Source: Crassaminicella thermophila (GTDB taxonomy: Bacteria; Bacillota; Clostridia; Peptostreptococcales; Thermotaleaceae). Taken from it: DNA of 64,000 nucleotides. Position numbers and translations under genes: made by a program. Where the stretch lies: positions 351,026-415,025 of the forward strand of contig NZ_CP042243.1 in the NCBI RefSeq assembly GCF_008152325.1, given 5' to 3'. Of this stretch, positions 51,416 to 60,584 are shown piece by piece. The notes below the pieces were generated by a model. The model saw nothing but the letters and a program-made list of their open reading frames with translations. It was not told the origin of the DNA and made no database searches. Every line of letters begins with the position of its first letter. Position 1 is the stretch's first letter.

Positions 51416-52432
51416 ATGGAAATTGTACAAGGAATTGGTTTGTTAATTTTAACTTTGATTTTATTTTCAGCATTTAGTTTTAAAGCACCAAAAGGACAAA
51501 AAGCAATGTCAGGATTAGCAGATGCTGCTGTAGCTACATTTTTGGTAGAAGCAATTCATAAATATATCAATGGAGATTTTTTCAATATAACCTTCTTAGG
51601 GGATGTAGGAAGTGCTTCTGGTAGTGTATCAGGTATAGCTGCTACAATTTTAGTTGCTTTGAATATGGGAATTAACCCAATATATTCAGTAGCAGCAGGG
51701 GCTGCTGTAGCTGGATATGGTATACTTCCAGGGTTTATTTCAGGATATGTAGTAGGACTTATTGGACCTATTTTTGAGAAAAAATTACCAAAGGGAGTAG
51801 ATATAATATTTGGAGTGCTACTTCTTTCGCCTATAGCAAGATTTACTTCACTAATTGTAGATCCAATTGTAAATGCAACATTAATGAATATTGGGAATAC
51901 GATTGCAATTGCTGCAGAACAATCACCTTATCTTATGGGATTTTTATTAGGTGGAATTATAAAAGTTATTTGTACCTCTCCACTTAGTGCTATGGCATTA
52001 ACAGCAATGCTTGGATTAAAGGGACTTGCAATGGGGATTGCATCCATTGCTTGTTTTGGAGGTGCTTTTACAGATGGATTGGTATTTAAAAGACTAAAGT
52101 TGGGAGAATCAAGTAATATTATAGGGGTTATGCTTGAGCCATTAACTCAAGCAAATATTATAACTACCAACCCAATTCCTATATTTGGATCAAATTTTCT
52201 TGGAGGAGGATTAGCAGGAATTGTAGCAGCTTATTTTAAAATAATCAATAATGCTCCTGGAACATCTTCACCAATACCAGGATTGATTGCGCCATTTGGA
52301 TTTAATAATCCACAAAATGTATTTTTAGCTATTGTCTTTGCCATAATAGCTGGAATCAGTGCAGGGTATATAGGATCAACAAGCTTTATGTTCATAAAGA
52401 AATTATCATTTTCAAAATTCCGTTTATCTTAG
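51416..52432 (+). CDS. PTS EIIC-like membrane protein (PTS_EIIC_2 family)
   Basis: 338 residues, about nine or ten hydrophobic segments, glycine- and alanine-rich. The family-like stretches GMGINPIYSVAAGAAVAGYG-type and ICTSPLSAMALTAMLGLKGL are visible (residues about 75-100 and 185-205). No EIIA or EIIB phosphotransfer gene is nearby, and there is no EIIB domain fusion. It is the only gene between the glycine riboswitch and a terminator, so its expression should follow glycine. ATG 51416 after AAGGGGG. Confidence 0.8.
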   Translation: MEIVQGIGLLILTLILFSAFSFKAPKGQKAMSGLADAAVATFLVEAIHKYINGDFFNITFLGDVGSASGSVSGIAATILVALNMGINPIYSVAAGAAVAGYGILPGFISGYVVGLIGPIFEKKLPKGVDIIFGVLLLSPIARFTSLIVDPIVNATLMNIGNTIAIAAEQSPYLMGFLLGGIIKVICTSPLSAMALTAMLGLKGLAMGIASIACFGGAFTDGLVFKRLKLGESSNIIGVMLEPLTQANIITTNPIPIFGSNFLGGGLAGIVAAYFKIINNAPGTSSPIPGLIAPFGFNNPQNVFLAIVFAIIAGISAGYIGSTSFMFIKKLSFSKFRLS

Positions 52433-52446
52433 TAATCTATCAAAAG

Positions 52447-52484
52447 AAGGCTTACTTGTAAATAACAAGTAGGCTTGTTTTTTT
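52447..52484 (+). terminator. Terminator after the EIIC-like gene
   Basis: Stem GCTTACTTGT/ACAAGTAGGC (one G-U pair), loop AAATA, then TTGTTTTTTT. Confidence 0.82.
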
Positions 52485-52555
52485 AAAAAAAGAGGATAAA
52501 GAATAAATTTTAAGACAACAATAGAAAATATGAAATAAAAGCATATGAATACAGC

Positions 52556-52585
52556 TTGCGTTTTTATAGAAATTTTACATATAAT
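52556..52585 (+). promoter_or_regulatory. Possible sigma-A promoter of the metal ABC operon
   Basis: TTGCGT (52556-52561), 18 bases, TATAAT (52580-52585). A second TATAAT lies at 52590-52595. No clear Zur or MntR palindrome was found. Confidence 0.5.
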
Positions 52586-52620
52586 GTTAATATAATTTAT
52601 GGTTAGAAAGGAGTATTTAA

Positions 52621-53499
52621 ATGAAAAAAATATATAATAAATCTATTTTTTTATTATTAGTTTCTTTCATATTTTTTAGTTTTATAGGCTGTAGTAAGGA
52701 TGTTACAAAAATAGATAAAAAAATAAAGGTAGCAGTTTCAATTGTTCCACAAAAAACTTTTGTAGAGGCTGTAGGAGGAGATCTTGTTGAAGTTGTTACA
52801 ATGATTCCACCTGGAAATAGTCCTGAAAATTATGCACCATCTCCAAGAGAACTTCAAATACTTAGTGAATCATCTATTTATTTTACAATAGGCGTACCTG
52901 CTGAAAAAGCAAATATTCTCCCTAAAATATCTGATATTAACGAAAATATTCAAATGGTTTCTTTAGAAGAAGAAGTGTCAAAAGTATATAAAGACCGTGA
53001 ATTTGCTCCTGGAAAGAGAGATCCTCATATATGGTTGTCTCCAAAGCGAGCAAAGTTAATGGTTGAGATAATAAAAAATGAGCTTTCAGAAATAGATCCT
53101 TTAAATAAAGAAGTTTATGAAAAAAATTCTAAAGCTTATATAGAAAAGCTTAATAGATTAGATAAAGAAATAAAATTGTCTATAGAGAAATTGCCAAAAA
53201 AAGCATTTATTGTGTATCATCCAGCATTTGGATATTTCGCAGATGATTATGGCTTAAAAATGATTCCTATTGAAAAAGAAGGAAAAGAAGCTACAATAGA
53301 AGATATAAAAGAAATCATTGATTTTGCAAAGAAGGAAAATATAAAGACAGTATTTTATCAAGCAGAAATAGATTCAAAGCAATCTAGAGTAATTGCTCAA
53401 GAAATAGAGGGAAAAACAAAAGAAATTGCACCATTATCTCCTAATTATATTGAAAATCTTGAGAATATGGCAAAAATATTTGCAGATGTATTAAAATAG
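52621..53499 (+). CDS. Metal ABC transporter substrate-binding lipoprotein (ZnuA/TroA family)
   Basis: 292 residues, lipoprotein signal ending FIGC (Cys24). Cluster A-I binding fold. Metal ligands fit H141-like in RDPHIWLSP, a histidine in VYHPAFGYFADDYG and a glutamate/aspartate in the C-terminal half. It lacks the long histidine loop often found in zinc-specific ZnuA, so zinc or manganese are both possible. ATG 52621 after AAAGGAG. First gene of a three-gene ABC operon. Confidence 0.9.
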   Translation: MKKIYNKSIFLLLVSFIFFSFIGCSKDVTKIDKKIKVAVSIVPQKTFVEAVGGDLVEVVTMIPPGNSPENYAPSPRELQILSESSIYFTIGVPAEKANILPKISDINENIQMVSLEEEVSKVYKDREFAPGKRDPHIWLSPKRAKLMVEIIKNELSEIDPLNKEVYEKNSKAYIEKLNRLDKEIKLSIEKLPKKAFIVYHPAFGYFADDYGLKMIPIEKEGKEATIEDIKEIIDFAKKENIKTVFYQAEIDSKQSRVIAQEIEGKTKEIAPLSPNYIENLENMAKIFADVLK

Positions 53500-53509
53500 A
53501 GGTGTTATA

Positions 53510-54274
53510 ATGAGAAATGCACTAGAATTAGAAAGGGTCAATGTTTTTTATGAAAATGTACAAGCTCTTTCAAATATTTATTTAAAAGTAAAGGAAAATG
53601 ATTTTTTAGGGATTATTGGACCAAATGGAGGTGGAAAAAGTACCCTTTTAAAAACCATCCTAGGGTTATTAAAGCCAAGCTCGGGGAAAATAAGAGTGTT
53701 TGACCAACCTATTAACAAAGAAAAAGGTGTTATTGGGTATGTACCGCAATTTACAAAATTCAACAAGAATTTCCCGATAAATGTAAAAGATGTGGTACTT
53801 ATGGGGCTTATGAAGAATTATTATAAAATGTTTACAAGGGTGAAAGCTTCAGAAGAAAAAAGAGCTGAAGCAATTATGAAAAAACTTGATATTTTTCAGT
53901 TGAGGGATAGACAGATTGGACAATTATCAGGAGGGCAGTTGCAAAGAGTGTTAATTGCTAGAGCTTTAGCTATAAGACCAAAAATCCTTCTTTTAGATGA
54001 ACCTACAGCAAATCTTGATTCTAATGCAAAATCTAAAATATATAATCTTTTAAAGTATTTAAATAAAAATATGACCATTATTATGGTTACCCATGATATG
54101 AGTATTATATCTTCTTATGTAAAAAGTATTGCATGCTTAAATACAGAACTTTTCTATCATGGGGAACCGAAATTAACAAAACATATTTTAAGAAAGGTTT
54201 ATGGCTGGCCTATTGATATGGTTGAGCATGGAATGCCACATATAGCTTTGCATGGGGAGGAGAAAAATGTTTGA
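53510..54274 (+). CDS. Metal ABC transporter ATP-binding protein (ZnuC/TroB family)
   Basis: 254 residues. Walker A GPNGGGKSTLLK, signature QLSGGQLQRVLIARAL, Walker B ILLLDEPTANLD. The C-terminal tail ends HGMPHIALHGEEKNV, histidine-containing. ATG 53510 after GAGGTG; it overlaps the permease start by 8 bases. Confidence 0.93.
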   Translation: MRNALELERVNVFYENVQALSNIYLKVKENDFLGIIGPNGGGKSTLLKTILGLLKPSSGKIRVFDQPINKEKGVIGYVPQFTKFNKNFPINVKDVVLMGLMKNYYKMFTRVKASEEKRAEAIMKKLDIFQLRDRQIGQLSGGQLQRVLIARALAIRPKILLLDEPTANLDSNAKSKIYNLLKYLNKNMTIIMVTHDMSIISSYVKSIACLNTELFYHGEPKLTKHILRKVYGWPIDMVEHGMPHIALHGEEKNV

Positions 54275-55100
54275 ATCCATACTAGAATATAAATTTTTAC
54301 AACATGCAATTGTGAGTGCAGTTTTAGCAAGCATTGCTTGTGGTATTATGGGAACCATTATTATAGAAAAAAAATTAGTTATGATGAGCGGAGGTATCGC
54401 CCATACTGCATTTGGGGGGATCGGTATGGGATATTTTCTTGGTATTGAACCTATTATAGGGGCATTGATTTTTTCTGTATTTGCTGCTTTGGGTATTGCA
54501 AAAATAAATAAAAAAATAAATACAAACCATGATATTTTAGTAGGAATGTTTTGGTCTTTTGGAATGGCAGTAGGGATTATTTTTATTGCTTTTACTCCTG
54601 GATATCCTCCTGATTTATCATCTTATCTGTTTGGAGATATTTTAACTGTATCGAAAATAGATTTAAAGATGATGATTTTTTTAGATTCTATTATTTTATT
54701 TATGATTTGTGCATATTTTAATCAATTTAGAGTCTATTTATTTGATGAAGAATTTATACAGGTTGTAGGGGGACCTGTGCGTTTTTTTGAGTATACCCTT
54801 TTTATATTGATTGCTTTAACAATTGTAATTTTAATAAGAGTTGTTGGTATTATACTTATTATTGCGCTTCTTACGGCTCCAACATCTATTGCAAAGCAGT
54901 TTACGTATGATTTAAAAAAAATTATGATACTTTCTATATGTATAGGAATTGTATTTTGTTTGATTGGATTATATCTATCCTATGTACTCCGCATTTCTTC
55001 AGGAGCAGCAATTATTATATTCTCTGTTTTTTCATATTTATTAATTTCTTTTATAAAACGTATTCATAATAATAAAAAAAGAGAGGAGATTTCTTATTAA
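54267..55100 (+). CDS. Metal ABC transporter permease (ZnuB/TroC family)
   Basis: 277 residues, eight or so membrane segments. The family stretches EKKLVMMSGGIAHTAFGGIG (coupling-helix area) and IRVVGIILIIALLTAPTSIA are present. ATG 54267 after GGAGGAG, inside the end of the ATPase gene. The stop codon lies within a bidirectional terminator. Confidence 0.92.
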   Translation: MFESILEYKFLQHAIVSAVLASIACGIMGTIIIEKKLVMMSGGIAHTAFGGIGMGYFLGIEPIIGALIFSVFAALGIAKINKKINTNHDILVGMFWSFGMAVGIIFIAFTPGYPPDLSSYLFGDILTVSKIDLKMMIFLDSIILFMICAYFNQFRVYLFDEEFIQVVGGPVRFFEYTLFILIALTIVILIRVVGIILIIALLTAPTSIAKQFTYDLKKIMILSICIGIVFCLIGLYLSYVLRISSGAAIIIFSVFSYLLISFIKRIHNNKKREEISY

Positions 55101-55115
55101 GAAATCTCCTTTAAT
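55084..55115. terminator. Bidirectional terminator
   Basis: Twelve-base-pair stem AGGAGATTTCTT/AAGAAATCTCCT, loop ATT, then TTTAATT. It separates the convergent permease and MBL genes. Confidence 0.78.
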
Positions 55116-55852
55116 TATATGAAGTAGGTTTTCATTTCTTCAGACAATTGAACATTTCCATCAAATACTTCACTGGCTTCAGAGTGTATTTCTTCTAAAT
55201 TATATTCTGGCCAAAAATGAGTAAGCAATAACTTTCCTACATTACTTTTCTTTGCAATTTGACCTGCATCTTTTGCGGATAAATGGGATGTCGTTGGTGT
55301 TTTATCTTTTTCAAGAACTGTACTTTCGCATAACAATAAATCTGCATCTTGAGATAATTCTAATATTTGATTGCAGTATTTTGTATCTGCTGAATAAACA
55401 AATTTCTCATTATTATTTTTTATCATGACTCCATAACAATCTATAGAGTGATTCATTTTTTTAAATGAAATTGTTAAGTTTTTATAATTTACTTTTAAAT
55501 TTTCTTCAATACTTTTCAATGCAAATGCATTTTTAAACTGAAGCTTATGAAAATCTTCTTTTGGGGTAGAAGGTGCATATAATGGAATAGGATTTTCAAT
55601 TTCATTATTCATTCTTTTATAGCCTATGGCATACCTTAAAACCATTACGTCAGATATATGATCGCTATGAAAATGGCTTAAAATAATCATATCTAACTCT
55701 CCTAAATTTGTAACTTTCTGTTGGAGCCTGCTCATTGTGCCATTTCCACAATCTATTAAAATTTTTATATCACCACACTCAAATAAATAGCCAGAACATG
55801 CGCCATAAGCTCTTGGATAAGGCCCGCAATTTCCTAATATTGTTATTTTCAT
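55115..55852 (-). CDS. MBL-fold hydrolase, RNase Z-like family
   Basis: 245 residues. Metal motif SHFHSDHISD (HxHxDH), then SADTKYCNQ with a bridging aspartate and THFWPEYN near the end. The fold group includes RNase Z, cyclic-phosphate diesterases and related hydrolases; RNase Z-specific exosite features are not obvious. ATG 55852 on the minus strand with a weak ribosome binding site (AGGGGAG-like upstream, minus strand). SASP gene lies just upstream on the same strand. Confidence 0.82.
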   Translation of the reverse strand: MKITILGNCGPYPRAYGACSGYLFECGDIKILIDCGNGTMSRLQQKVTNLGELDMIILSHFHSDHISDVMVLRYAIGYKRMNNEIENPIPLYAPSTPKEDFHKLQFKNAFALKSIEENLKVNYKNLTISFKKMNHSIDCYGVMIKNNNEKFVYSADTKYCNQILELSQDADLLLCESTVLEKDKTPTTSHLSAKDAGQIAKKSNVGKLLLTHFWPEYNLEEIHSEASEVFDGNVQLSEEMKTYFI

Positions 55853-55868
55853 ATAGGGGAGTCCTCAG

Positions 55869-56081
55869 TTATTTTTTATTGATTAACTGTTTTTCAGCAA
55901 TTTCAACAAGTTTTTTTGTCATATGCCCCCCTACATACCCCCCGAAAAATACATTTTGTCCAGCTGATAAAGTACCTTTGTTTTCACCAAAACCATGGGT
56001 GATTCCTAATTCATTTGCAATTTCATATTTCATTTGATTTAATGCTTTTACTGCATTTGGATCTATTGGATTTTTTGACAT
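55869..56081 (-). CDS. Alpha/beta-type small acid-soluble spore protein
   Basis: 70-residue DNA-coating protein of the spore core. The two family blocks are present: YEIANELGI, the area cut by the germination protease GPR, and GGYVGGHMTKKLVEIAEKQL. The middle insert FGENKGTLSAGQNVF is a little longer than usual. Minus strand, ATG 56081 after AGAGGTG; forespore sigma-G control is expected. Confidence 0.93.
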   Translation of the reverse strand: MSKNPIDPNAVKALNQMKYEIANELGITHGFGENKGTLSAGQNVFFGGYVGGHMTKKLVEIAEKQLINKK

Positions 56082-56264
56082 ATTGATTCACCTCTTGTGT
56101 ATATTTTTTGTAGCTTTTATTTTCTCATGCAGCACAAATTTTAACAAAAATATGTAAAATACTTTATTATTTTGCCTTATATTCATAAAACTACAATGGA
56201 TTCGTGTAAAAAAAAGACATATACTAATTATGAAAGCTTAATCATTTAAAAAGGAGTTGAAATT

Positions 56265-56465
56265 ATGGCTAGAAAAAAAGTTGTAGTTCCTGAAGCAAGA
56301 GCAGCTCTTAATCAGTTTAAGCTAGAAATTGCAAGTGAATTAGGTTTGCATGATTATGATAAAATCGATAAAGGGGAATTAACTTCTAGACAAAATGGAT
56401 ATGTTGGAGGATATATGGTAAAACGCATGATTGAAATAGCAGAAAAAAGTATGATTGGTAAATAA
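56265..56465 (+). CDS. Alpha/beta-type small acid-soluble spore protein, second
   Basis: 66 residues, divergent from the other SASP gene. Blocks LEIASELGL (GPR site) and TSRQNGYVGGYMVKRMIEIAE. The N-terminus is basic (ARKKVVVPEARAALNQF). ATG 56265 after AAAAGGAG. A TATACTA at 56220-56226 could be the -10 of a sigma-G promoter; the -35 match is weak. A terminator follows. Confidence 0.93.
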   Translation: MARKKVVVPEARAALNQFKLEIASELGLHDYDKIDKGELTSRQNGYVGGYMVKRMIEIAEKSMIGK

Positions 56466-56476
56466 TAATTAAAAAT

Positions 56477-56515
56477 AAACCTATTTGCCAATATGGTAAG
56501 TAGGTTTACTTTATA
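56477..56515 (+). terminator. Terminator after the second SASP gene
   Basis: Stem AAACCTATTTGCC/GGTAAGTAGGTTT (with G-U pairs), short loop, followed by ACTTTAT. Confidence 0.65.
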
Positions 56516-56618
56516 CATAAATATATTTATATAGAAGAATTTACAGAGGGTAGCTTTATAAAAATTACAAAAAATATATAATAGAAGGCTTTCCTATAAG
56601 AATGAAAGGTAAATGCTT

Positions 56619-57767
56619 ATGAAAAAGTTTATAATCTGTATCATAATAATATTGATTATATTTCCTTTACAAAGTTTTGCAATCAATGAAAAATTAAATA
56701 ATTTTATTTATATTGTTGTAAATGATGAGTTGGTTTCTTTTAAAGATACCTATCCAAAAATAAAAGACAGTACGACTTATGTTCCTATTGGTCCTTTGGC
56801 AAAATATCTAGATATTCATATGAAATGGGATGAAAAAAATAATATTGTTTTTCTTACAAAAGATGATAAAAAAATCATATTAGATCTTTCTATGAATTCG
56901 TTATACACAGATGAAGGGCATATTCTTGTAGATTGTATATTTGTAGAAAATAATCGAACTATGGCTCCTTATAAATTTATAGCGAATTACTTTGGGTATG
57001 AAGTTACTTATATTGATCTAGGACCTATTGCAAGGGCAAAAAATAAACCTTCCGTAGAGGATAAAGATTTATTTTTTATGTTGCAAAACAAGCTTCTTAA
57101 AGAAAAAGAAAGAATACTATGGGAAATTAAAAGCAAAAAAGAAAAAAGAATAAGAAAAAATTCAAAAATAGCATACGTTACCTTTGATGATGGTCCAACT
57201 ATATATACACAAAAGATACTCAATATTTTAGATCAATATGATGCTAAAGCGACATTTTTTATGTTATCAAATAGGATAAAAACTTATCCAACTATTGTAA
57301 AAAAAGCTATTGCGAAAGGACATACTGTAGGACTTCATGGTGTTACCCATAATGCAAGAAAAATTTATAGATCACCTAATACGGTAGTTTCTGAAATGAA
57401 TATGTGCAATAAGTCTTTGCAAAAGGCAGTAGGAATAAACAGCAAATTAATCCGAGTACCTTATGGTAGTGTTCCTTACATGAAACGAAGCTATAGAAAG
57501 GCTGTTTATACAGCAGGATATAAAATGTGGGATTGGAATGTAGATAGTGGGGATAGTTTACGAAAATATATTTCTCCTAAAATCATATTTGAAAATATAA
57601 AAAGACAAGTGATAAAACAAAAAGTTCCTGTTATTTTATTGCATGAGAAAAGCTGTACTGTTAAAGCTCTTCCTCAAATATTAAGATTTTTAAAAGAAAA
57701 TGGTTATAGGATTGTACCTATTAATCCAAAAGATAAGCCTATAAATTTTTGGAATAAAAGACATTAA
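56619..57767 (+). CDS. Polysaccharide deacetylase with copper-amine-oxidase-like N-terminal domain
   Basis: 382 residues. Signal peptide or anchor (about 1-23), a copper-amine-oxidase-N-like domain (about 25-125; YVPIGPLAKYLDIHMKW, RTMAPYKFIANYFGYEV), a basic linker, then a NodB domain with TFDDGP, HGVTHNAR and RVPYGS and the late LLHEK. It should remove acetyl or related groups from peptidoglycan or another wall glycan. ATG 56619 has better spacing from AAAGG than ATG 56613. It stands alone before a terminator. Confidence 0.87.
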   Translation: MKKFIICIIIILIIFPLQSFAINEKLNNFIYIVVNDELVSFKDTYPKIKDSTTYVPIGPLAKYLDIHMKWDEKNNIVFLTKDDKKIILDLSMNSLYTDEGHILVDCIFVENNRTMAPYKFIANYFGYEVTYIDLGPIARAKNKPSVEDKDLFFMLQNKLLKEKERILWEIKSKKEKRIRKNSKIAYVTFDDGPTIYTQKILNILDQYDAKATFFMLSNRIKTYPTIVKKAIAKGHTVGLHGVTHNARKIYRSPNTVVSEMNMCNKSLQKAVGINSKLIRVPYGSVPYMKRSYRKAVYTAGYKMWDWNVDSGDSLRKYISPKIIFENIKRQVIKQKVPVILLHEKSCTVKALPQILRFLKENGYRIVPINPKDKPINFWNKRH

Positions 57768-57810
57768 AAAAAGATTAAGTAAAATAGATAATATTTTACT
57801 TAATCTTTTT
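57768..57810. terminator. Bidirectional terminator
   Basis: Perfect 19-base-pair stem (AAAAAGATTAAGTAAAATA and its complement) with a five-base loop. The U-run is part of the stem on either strand. It separates convergent genes. Confidence 0.85.
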
Positions 57811-59194
57811 CATTAAATAAGAGCGTGCTTAGCAAAGTTTGAACATCTATATTATATTTTTTCATTTTATTATATAAAGTATTTCTGCTAATACCTAGTT
57901 TAAAAGCGGCTTTACTTATATTTCCTTTGCATAAAATAATACTTTTTTCAATTTCATATTTTTCCAATTCTTTTAATGTAATAATTTCTTCATTTTGATT
58001 GTTATTTATTGTATTTGTATCCTTATTTATTAAATTACCTAAATTATCTCTAGTCATACAATTACATTCATCAAAGTTGATTTCATAAGTTGTTTTACCA
58101 TTTAAGTTCACAATATTTTCTACGCAATTTTCCAATTCTCTCACATTTCCTGGCCAACAATAAGAAATCATTTTTTTATACAGCTTTTCAGATATATTAG
58201 GAATTTCTTTTTTTAATTTATTACTTTTAATATTTAAAAAATAATCTATTAATATAGGAACATCTCCAAGTCTATCTTTTAAAGGTGGAACCTTTATAGG
58301 TATTACATTTAATCTATAAAATAAATCTTCCCTGAACATACCTTTTTTTATTTCTTTTTTCAAATCTTTATTTGTAGCTGCTATAATTCTTACATTAATA
58401 GGTATATGTTTTTTGCCACCAATTCTAGTTATATAACCTTCTTGTAATACTCTTAAAAGAGTTATTTGCATTGAGAGTGGCATTTCTCCTATTTCATCTA
58501 AAAAAATGGTTCCCCCATCTGCAAGTTCAAATTTACCAGCACGCCCTCCTTTTTTTGCCCCTGTAAATGAACCATCTTCGTAGCCAAATAATTCGCTTTC
58601 AATTAAATTTTTAGGAATAGCGCCGCAATTTACTGCTATAAAAGGTCCATTTTTTCTATCGCTTTCATTGTGAATTGCTTGAGCTAATAATTCTTTTCCA
58701 CTTCCACTTTCACCTGTTATTAAAACAGTAGAAGGACTATTTGCTATTAGTTTACTTTGCTGGATAACATTTTTCATTTGGATACTTTCACCTATTATAT
58801 GATCAAATGTATATACAGCTTCAGAAAAAGAATATTTATTTACCATATTTATGATTTTCTTTATATCTCGTATTAGAATTATGAGTCCTATGAGCTTATT
58901 GTCTTTTTCAATACTGTTTATTTCTAGATTGAGTCTGTATTTTTTTGTATCGATTAAAAGAGTTTTTTCAAAAGAGTCTTTATTCTTTTTTGCTTTTTCT
59001 ATGATTTTTTGCCAATTCGGAATTATACTATTTAAGTCTATAGTGTCTAAAGAAGTATTTTCTAAGCCTAACATTTCTTTAGCTTTATGATTTATTAAAC
59101 TTATTTTGCCATTCATAGTTACAGATAACACACCAAATGGCATAGAATTTACAATTGATTCCATATACATACATACTTTATTACAAGAAACCAT
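57800..59194 (-). CDS. Sigma-54-dependent transcriptional activator with PAS domain
   Basis: 464 residues. PAS sensor (about 8-120; [20 protein letters not shown]), AAA+ domain (about 130-360) with Walker A GESGSGKE, the sigma-54 contact loop as GSFTGA (Ser instead of the usual Ala in GAFTGA) and Walker [12 protein letters not shown], and a Fis-type helix-turn-helix at the end ([19 protein letters not shown]). There is no receiver domain, so a ligand or redox signal read by the PAS domain is likely. It is divergent from the transporter operon, with the -24/-12 promoter and inverted repeat between them. Confidence 0.92.
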   Translation of the reverse strand: MVSCNKVCMYMESIVNSMPFGVLSVTMNGKISLINHKAKEMLGLENTSLDTIDLNSIIPNWQKIIEKAKKNKDSFEKTLLIDTKKYRLNLEINSIEKDNKLIGLIILIRDIKKIINMVNKYSFSEAVYTFDHIIGESIQMKNVIQQSKLIANSPSTVLITGESGSGKELLAQAIHNESDRKNGPFIAVNCGAIPKNLIESELFGYEDGSFTGAKKGGRAGKFELADGGTIFLDEIGEMPLSMQITLLRVLQEGYITRIGGKKHIPINVRIIAATNKDLKKEIKKGMFREDLFYRLNVIPIKVPPLKDRLGDVPILIDYFLNIKSNKLKKEIPNISEKLYKKMISYCWPGNVRELENCVENIVNLNGKTTYEINFDECNCMTRDNLGNLINKDTNTINNNQNEEIITLKELEKYEIEKSIILCKGNISKAAFKLGISRNTLYNKMKKYNIDVQTLLSTLLFNEKD

Positions 59195-59340
59195 TTAAAA
59201 TCCTCCTAAAAACGCAACAATATATTCAAATTCTAAAATGATATATAAAAAATACAATATAAATAAATTATATAGTAGTTTTGTCATTTGCTCAATCTAA
59301 GAACGACAAAACCTGACAAGAAAATGCTCAAAAATAGGAC

Positions 59341-59396
59341 AAGTGTCCTTGAATTTAACATTTTATTTTATAAAAGTGTTAAATTTAAGGACACTT
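59341..59396. promoter_or_regulatory. Inverted repeat, likely activator binding site (UAS)
   Basis: AAGTGTCCTTGAATTTAACA (59341-59360) matches the complement of 59377-59396 in 19 of 20 positions. It lies about 60-115 bases upstream of the -24 element, the right distance for a sigma-54 enhancer. Confidence 0.6.
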
Positions 59397-59455
59397 TATT
59401 TTGGGTTATTGTTTTAATTTTAACAAAGATGAGGTGTTTATATGATTTTTAAGTT

Positions 59456-59471
59456 TGGCATGATATTTGCT
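59456..59471 (+). promoter_or_regulatory. Sigma-54 (-24/-12) promoter
   Basis: TGGCAT-GATAT-TTGCT: GG at 59457-59458 and GC at 59469-59470 are separated by exactly ten bases, as required. It points to the transporter operon at 59578. Confidence 0.85.
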
Positions 59472-59577
59472 TGTGTAATAATACAAAATCATCTGTGTTT
59501 AAAAATTAACAAATGAATATTGCTATGTTACAAGAATACAGAGGTTTTACAAAAAATAATAAGAAAGGAATGATGTT

Positions 59578-60564
59578 ATGGAAATTAGCAAGAAAAGTTT
59601 TAAGAAAGGACTCATGTTTGGTATTTTAGTTGGTTTAGCCTGGGGATTAGATACTGTATTGATGGGGAAAATCGGAGGATTTGAAATATTTCTAAATTCA
59701 AAGGCAACTCCATTAGTACAAGCTTTTTTTCATGATGGATTTTGTTTTATTTGGTTAGGGCTATTATTATTGTTTAAAAAAGATTTAACAAAAGCATTTC
59801 AATTGATGAAAACTAAAAAAGGTAAAGTTACTATGATAGCTGCTCTAGTGGGTGCACCAGTTGGTATGAGTGGTTATTTAATGGGCGTCAAGTACGCATC
59901 AGCACCCTATGCATCAAGTATTTCTGTAATTTACCCAGGTGTTGGAGCGGTTATGTCATATTTTATTTTAAAAGAAAAATTATCATTAAGAGCAGTGATA
60001 GGTATTGCTATTAGTATATTAGGTTCAGCAGCATTAGGGTATTCAAAGGTTGATCTTGATGTTTATCCTCATTTTTATAAAGGTATAGCCTTTGCATTAT
60101 TAGCAGTTTTAGGATGGGCATCAGAAGGTGTAATTATTGGATATGCTATGAAAAAGATTCAAACAGATAAAGAAGATGATGTTGAGGCTAAGCCTATACA
60201 TTTCTTAACAATAAGATATTTAGTATCATTTTTAGCCTATGGTTTAGTAGTATTACCAATAGTCAAAGGATATGGACTAGCTGGAGAAGTTATTCGTACA
60301 GGCACTATACTATACTTAGCTGGAATTGCTACATTAGGAGCAGTTACGTATCTATCATGGTATAAGGCAGTTGATTTAATAGGAGCAGCTATGGGAACAG
60401 CTTTAAACTCAACAGCAGCATTTTGGGCTGTAATTTTTAGTGGATTAATGGGGACAAAGATTACACCATACCTAGCATTCTGGTGCTTTGTAATTGTATT
60501 AGGCGTGATGATATTTGCTGTAGATCCAAAAGAAGTATTTGGATCAAATCGTAAAAAGGCATAA
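59578..60564 (+). CDS. DMT-superfamily (EamA-type) transporter
   Basis: 328 residues with ten predicted membrane segments in two EamA repeats. The first half includes VGMSGYLMGVKYASAPYASS, the second TYLSWYKAVDLIGAAMGTAL; between them a charged loop (KKIQTDKEDDVEAKP). The family exports or imports amino acids, bases or other metabolites; the substrate is unknown. ATG 59578 after AAGGAATG. First gene behind the sigma-54 promoter; the oxidoreductase start lies 20 bases after its stop, so both probably use the same substrate. Confidence 0.85.
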   Translation: MEISKKSFKKGLMFGILVGLAWGLDTVLMGKIGGFEIFLNSKATPLVQAFFHDGFCFIWLGLLLLFKKDLTKAFQLMKTKKGKVTMIAALVGAPVGMSGYLMGVKYASAPYASSISVIYPGVGAVMSYFILKEKLSLRAVIGIAISILGSAALGYSKVDLDVYPHFYKGIAFALLAVLGWASEGVIIGYAMKKIQTDKEDDVEAKPIHFLTIRYLVSFLAYGLVVLPIVKGYGLAGEVIRTGTILYLAGIATLGAVTYLSWYKAVDLIGAAMGTALNSTAAFWAVIFSGLMGTKITPYLAFWCFVIVLGVMIFAVDPKEVFGSNRKKA

Positions 60565-60584
60565 GCATAGTGGGAGGAATAATT

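Noticed and set aside
52586..52620. Zur or MntR operator before the metal ABC operon
   Set aside because: No convincing inverted repeat near the promoter, so metal specificity cannot be decided from it.
55735..56037. 100-residue + strand frame over the MBL and SASP genes
   Set aside because: Antisense to two well-supported genes and without start signal.
59495..59516. Rex-like operator (TGTTTAAAAATTAACA)
   Set aside because: One base too many in the centre and poor match to the TTGTTAA-N4-TTAACAA pattern; kept out despite the redox genes.
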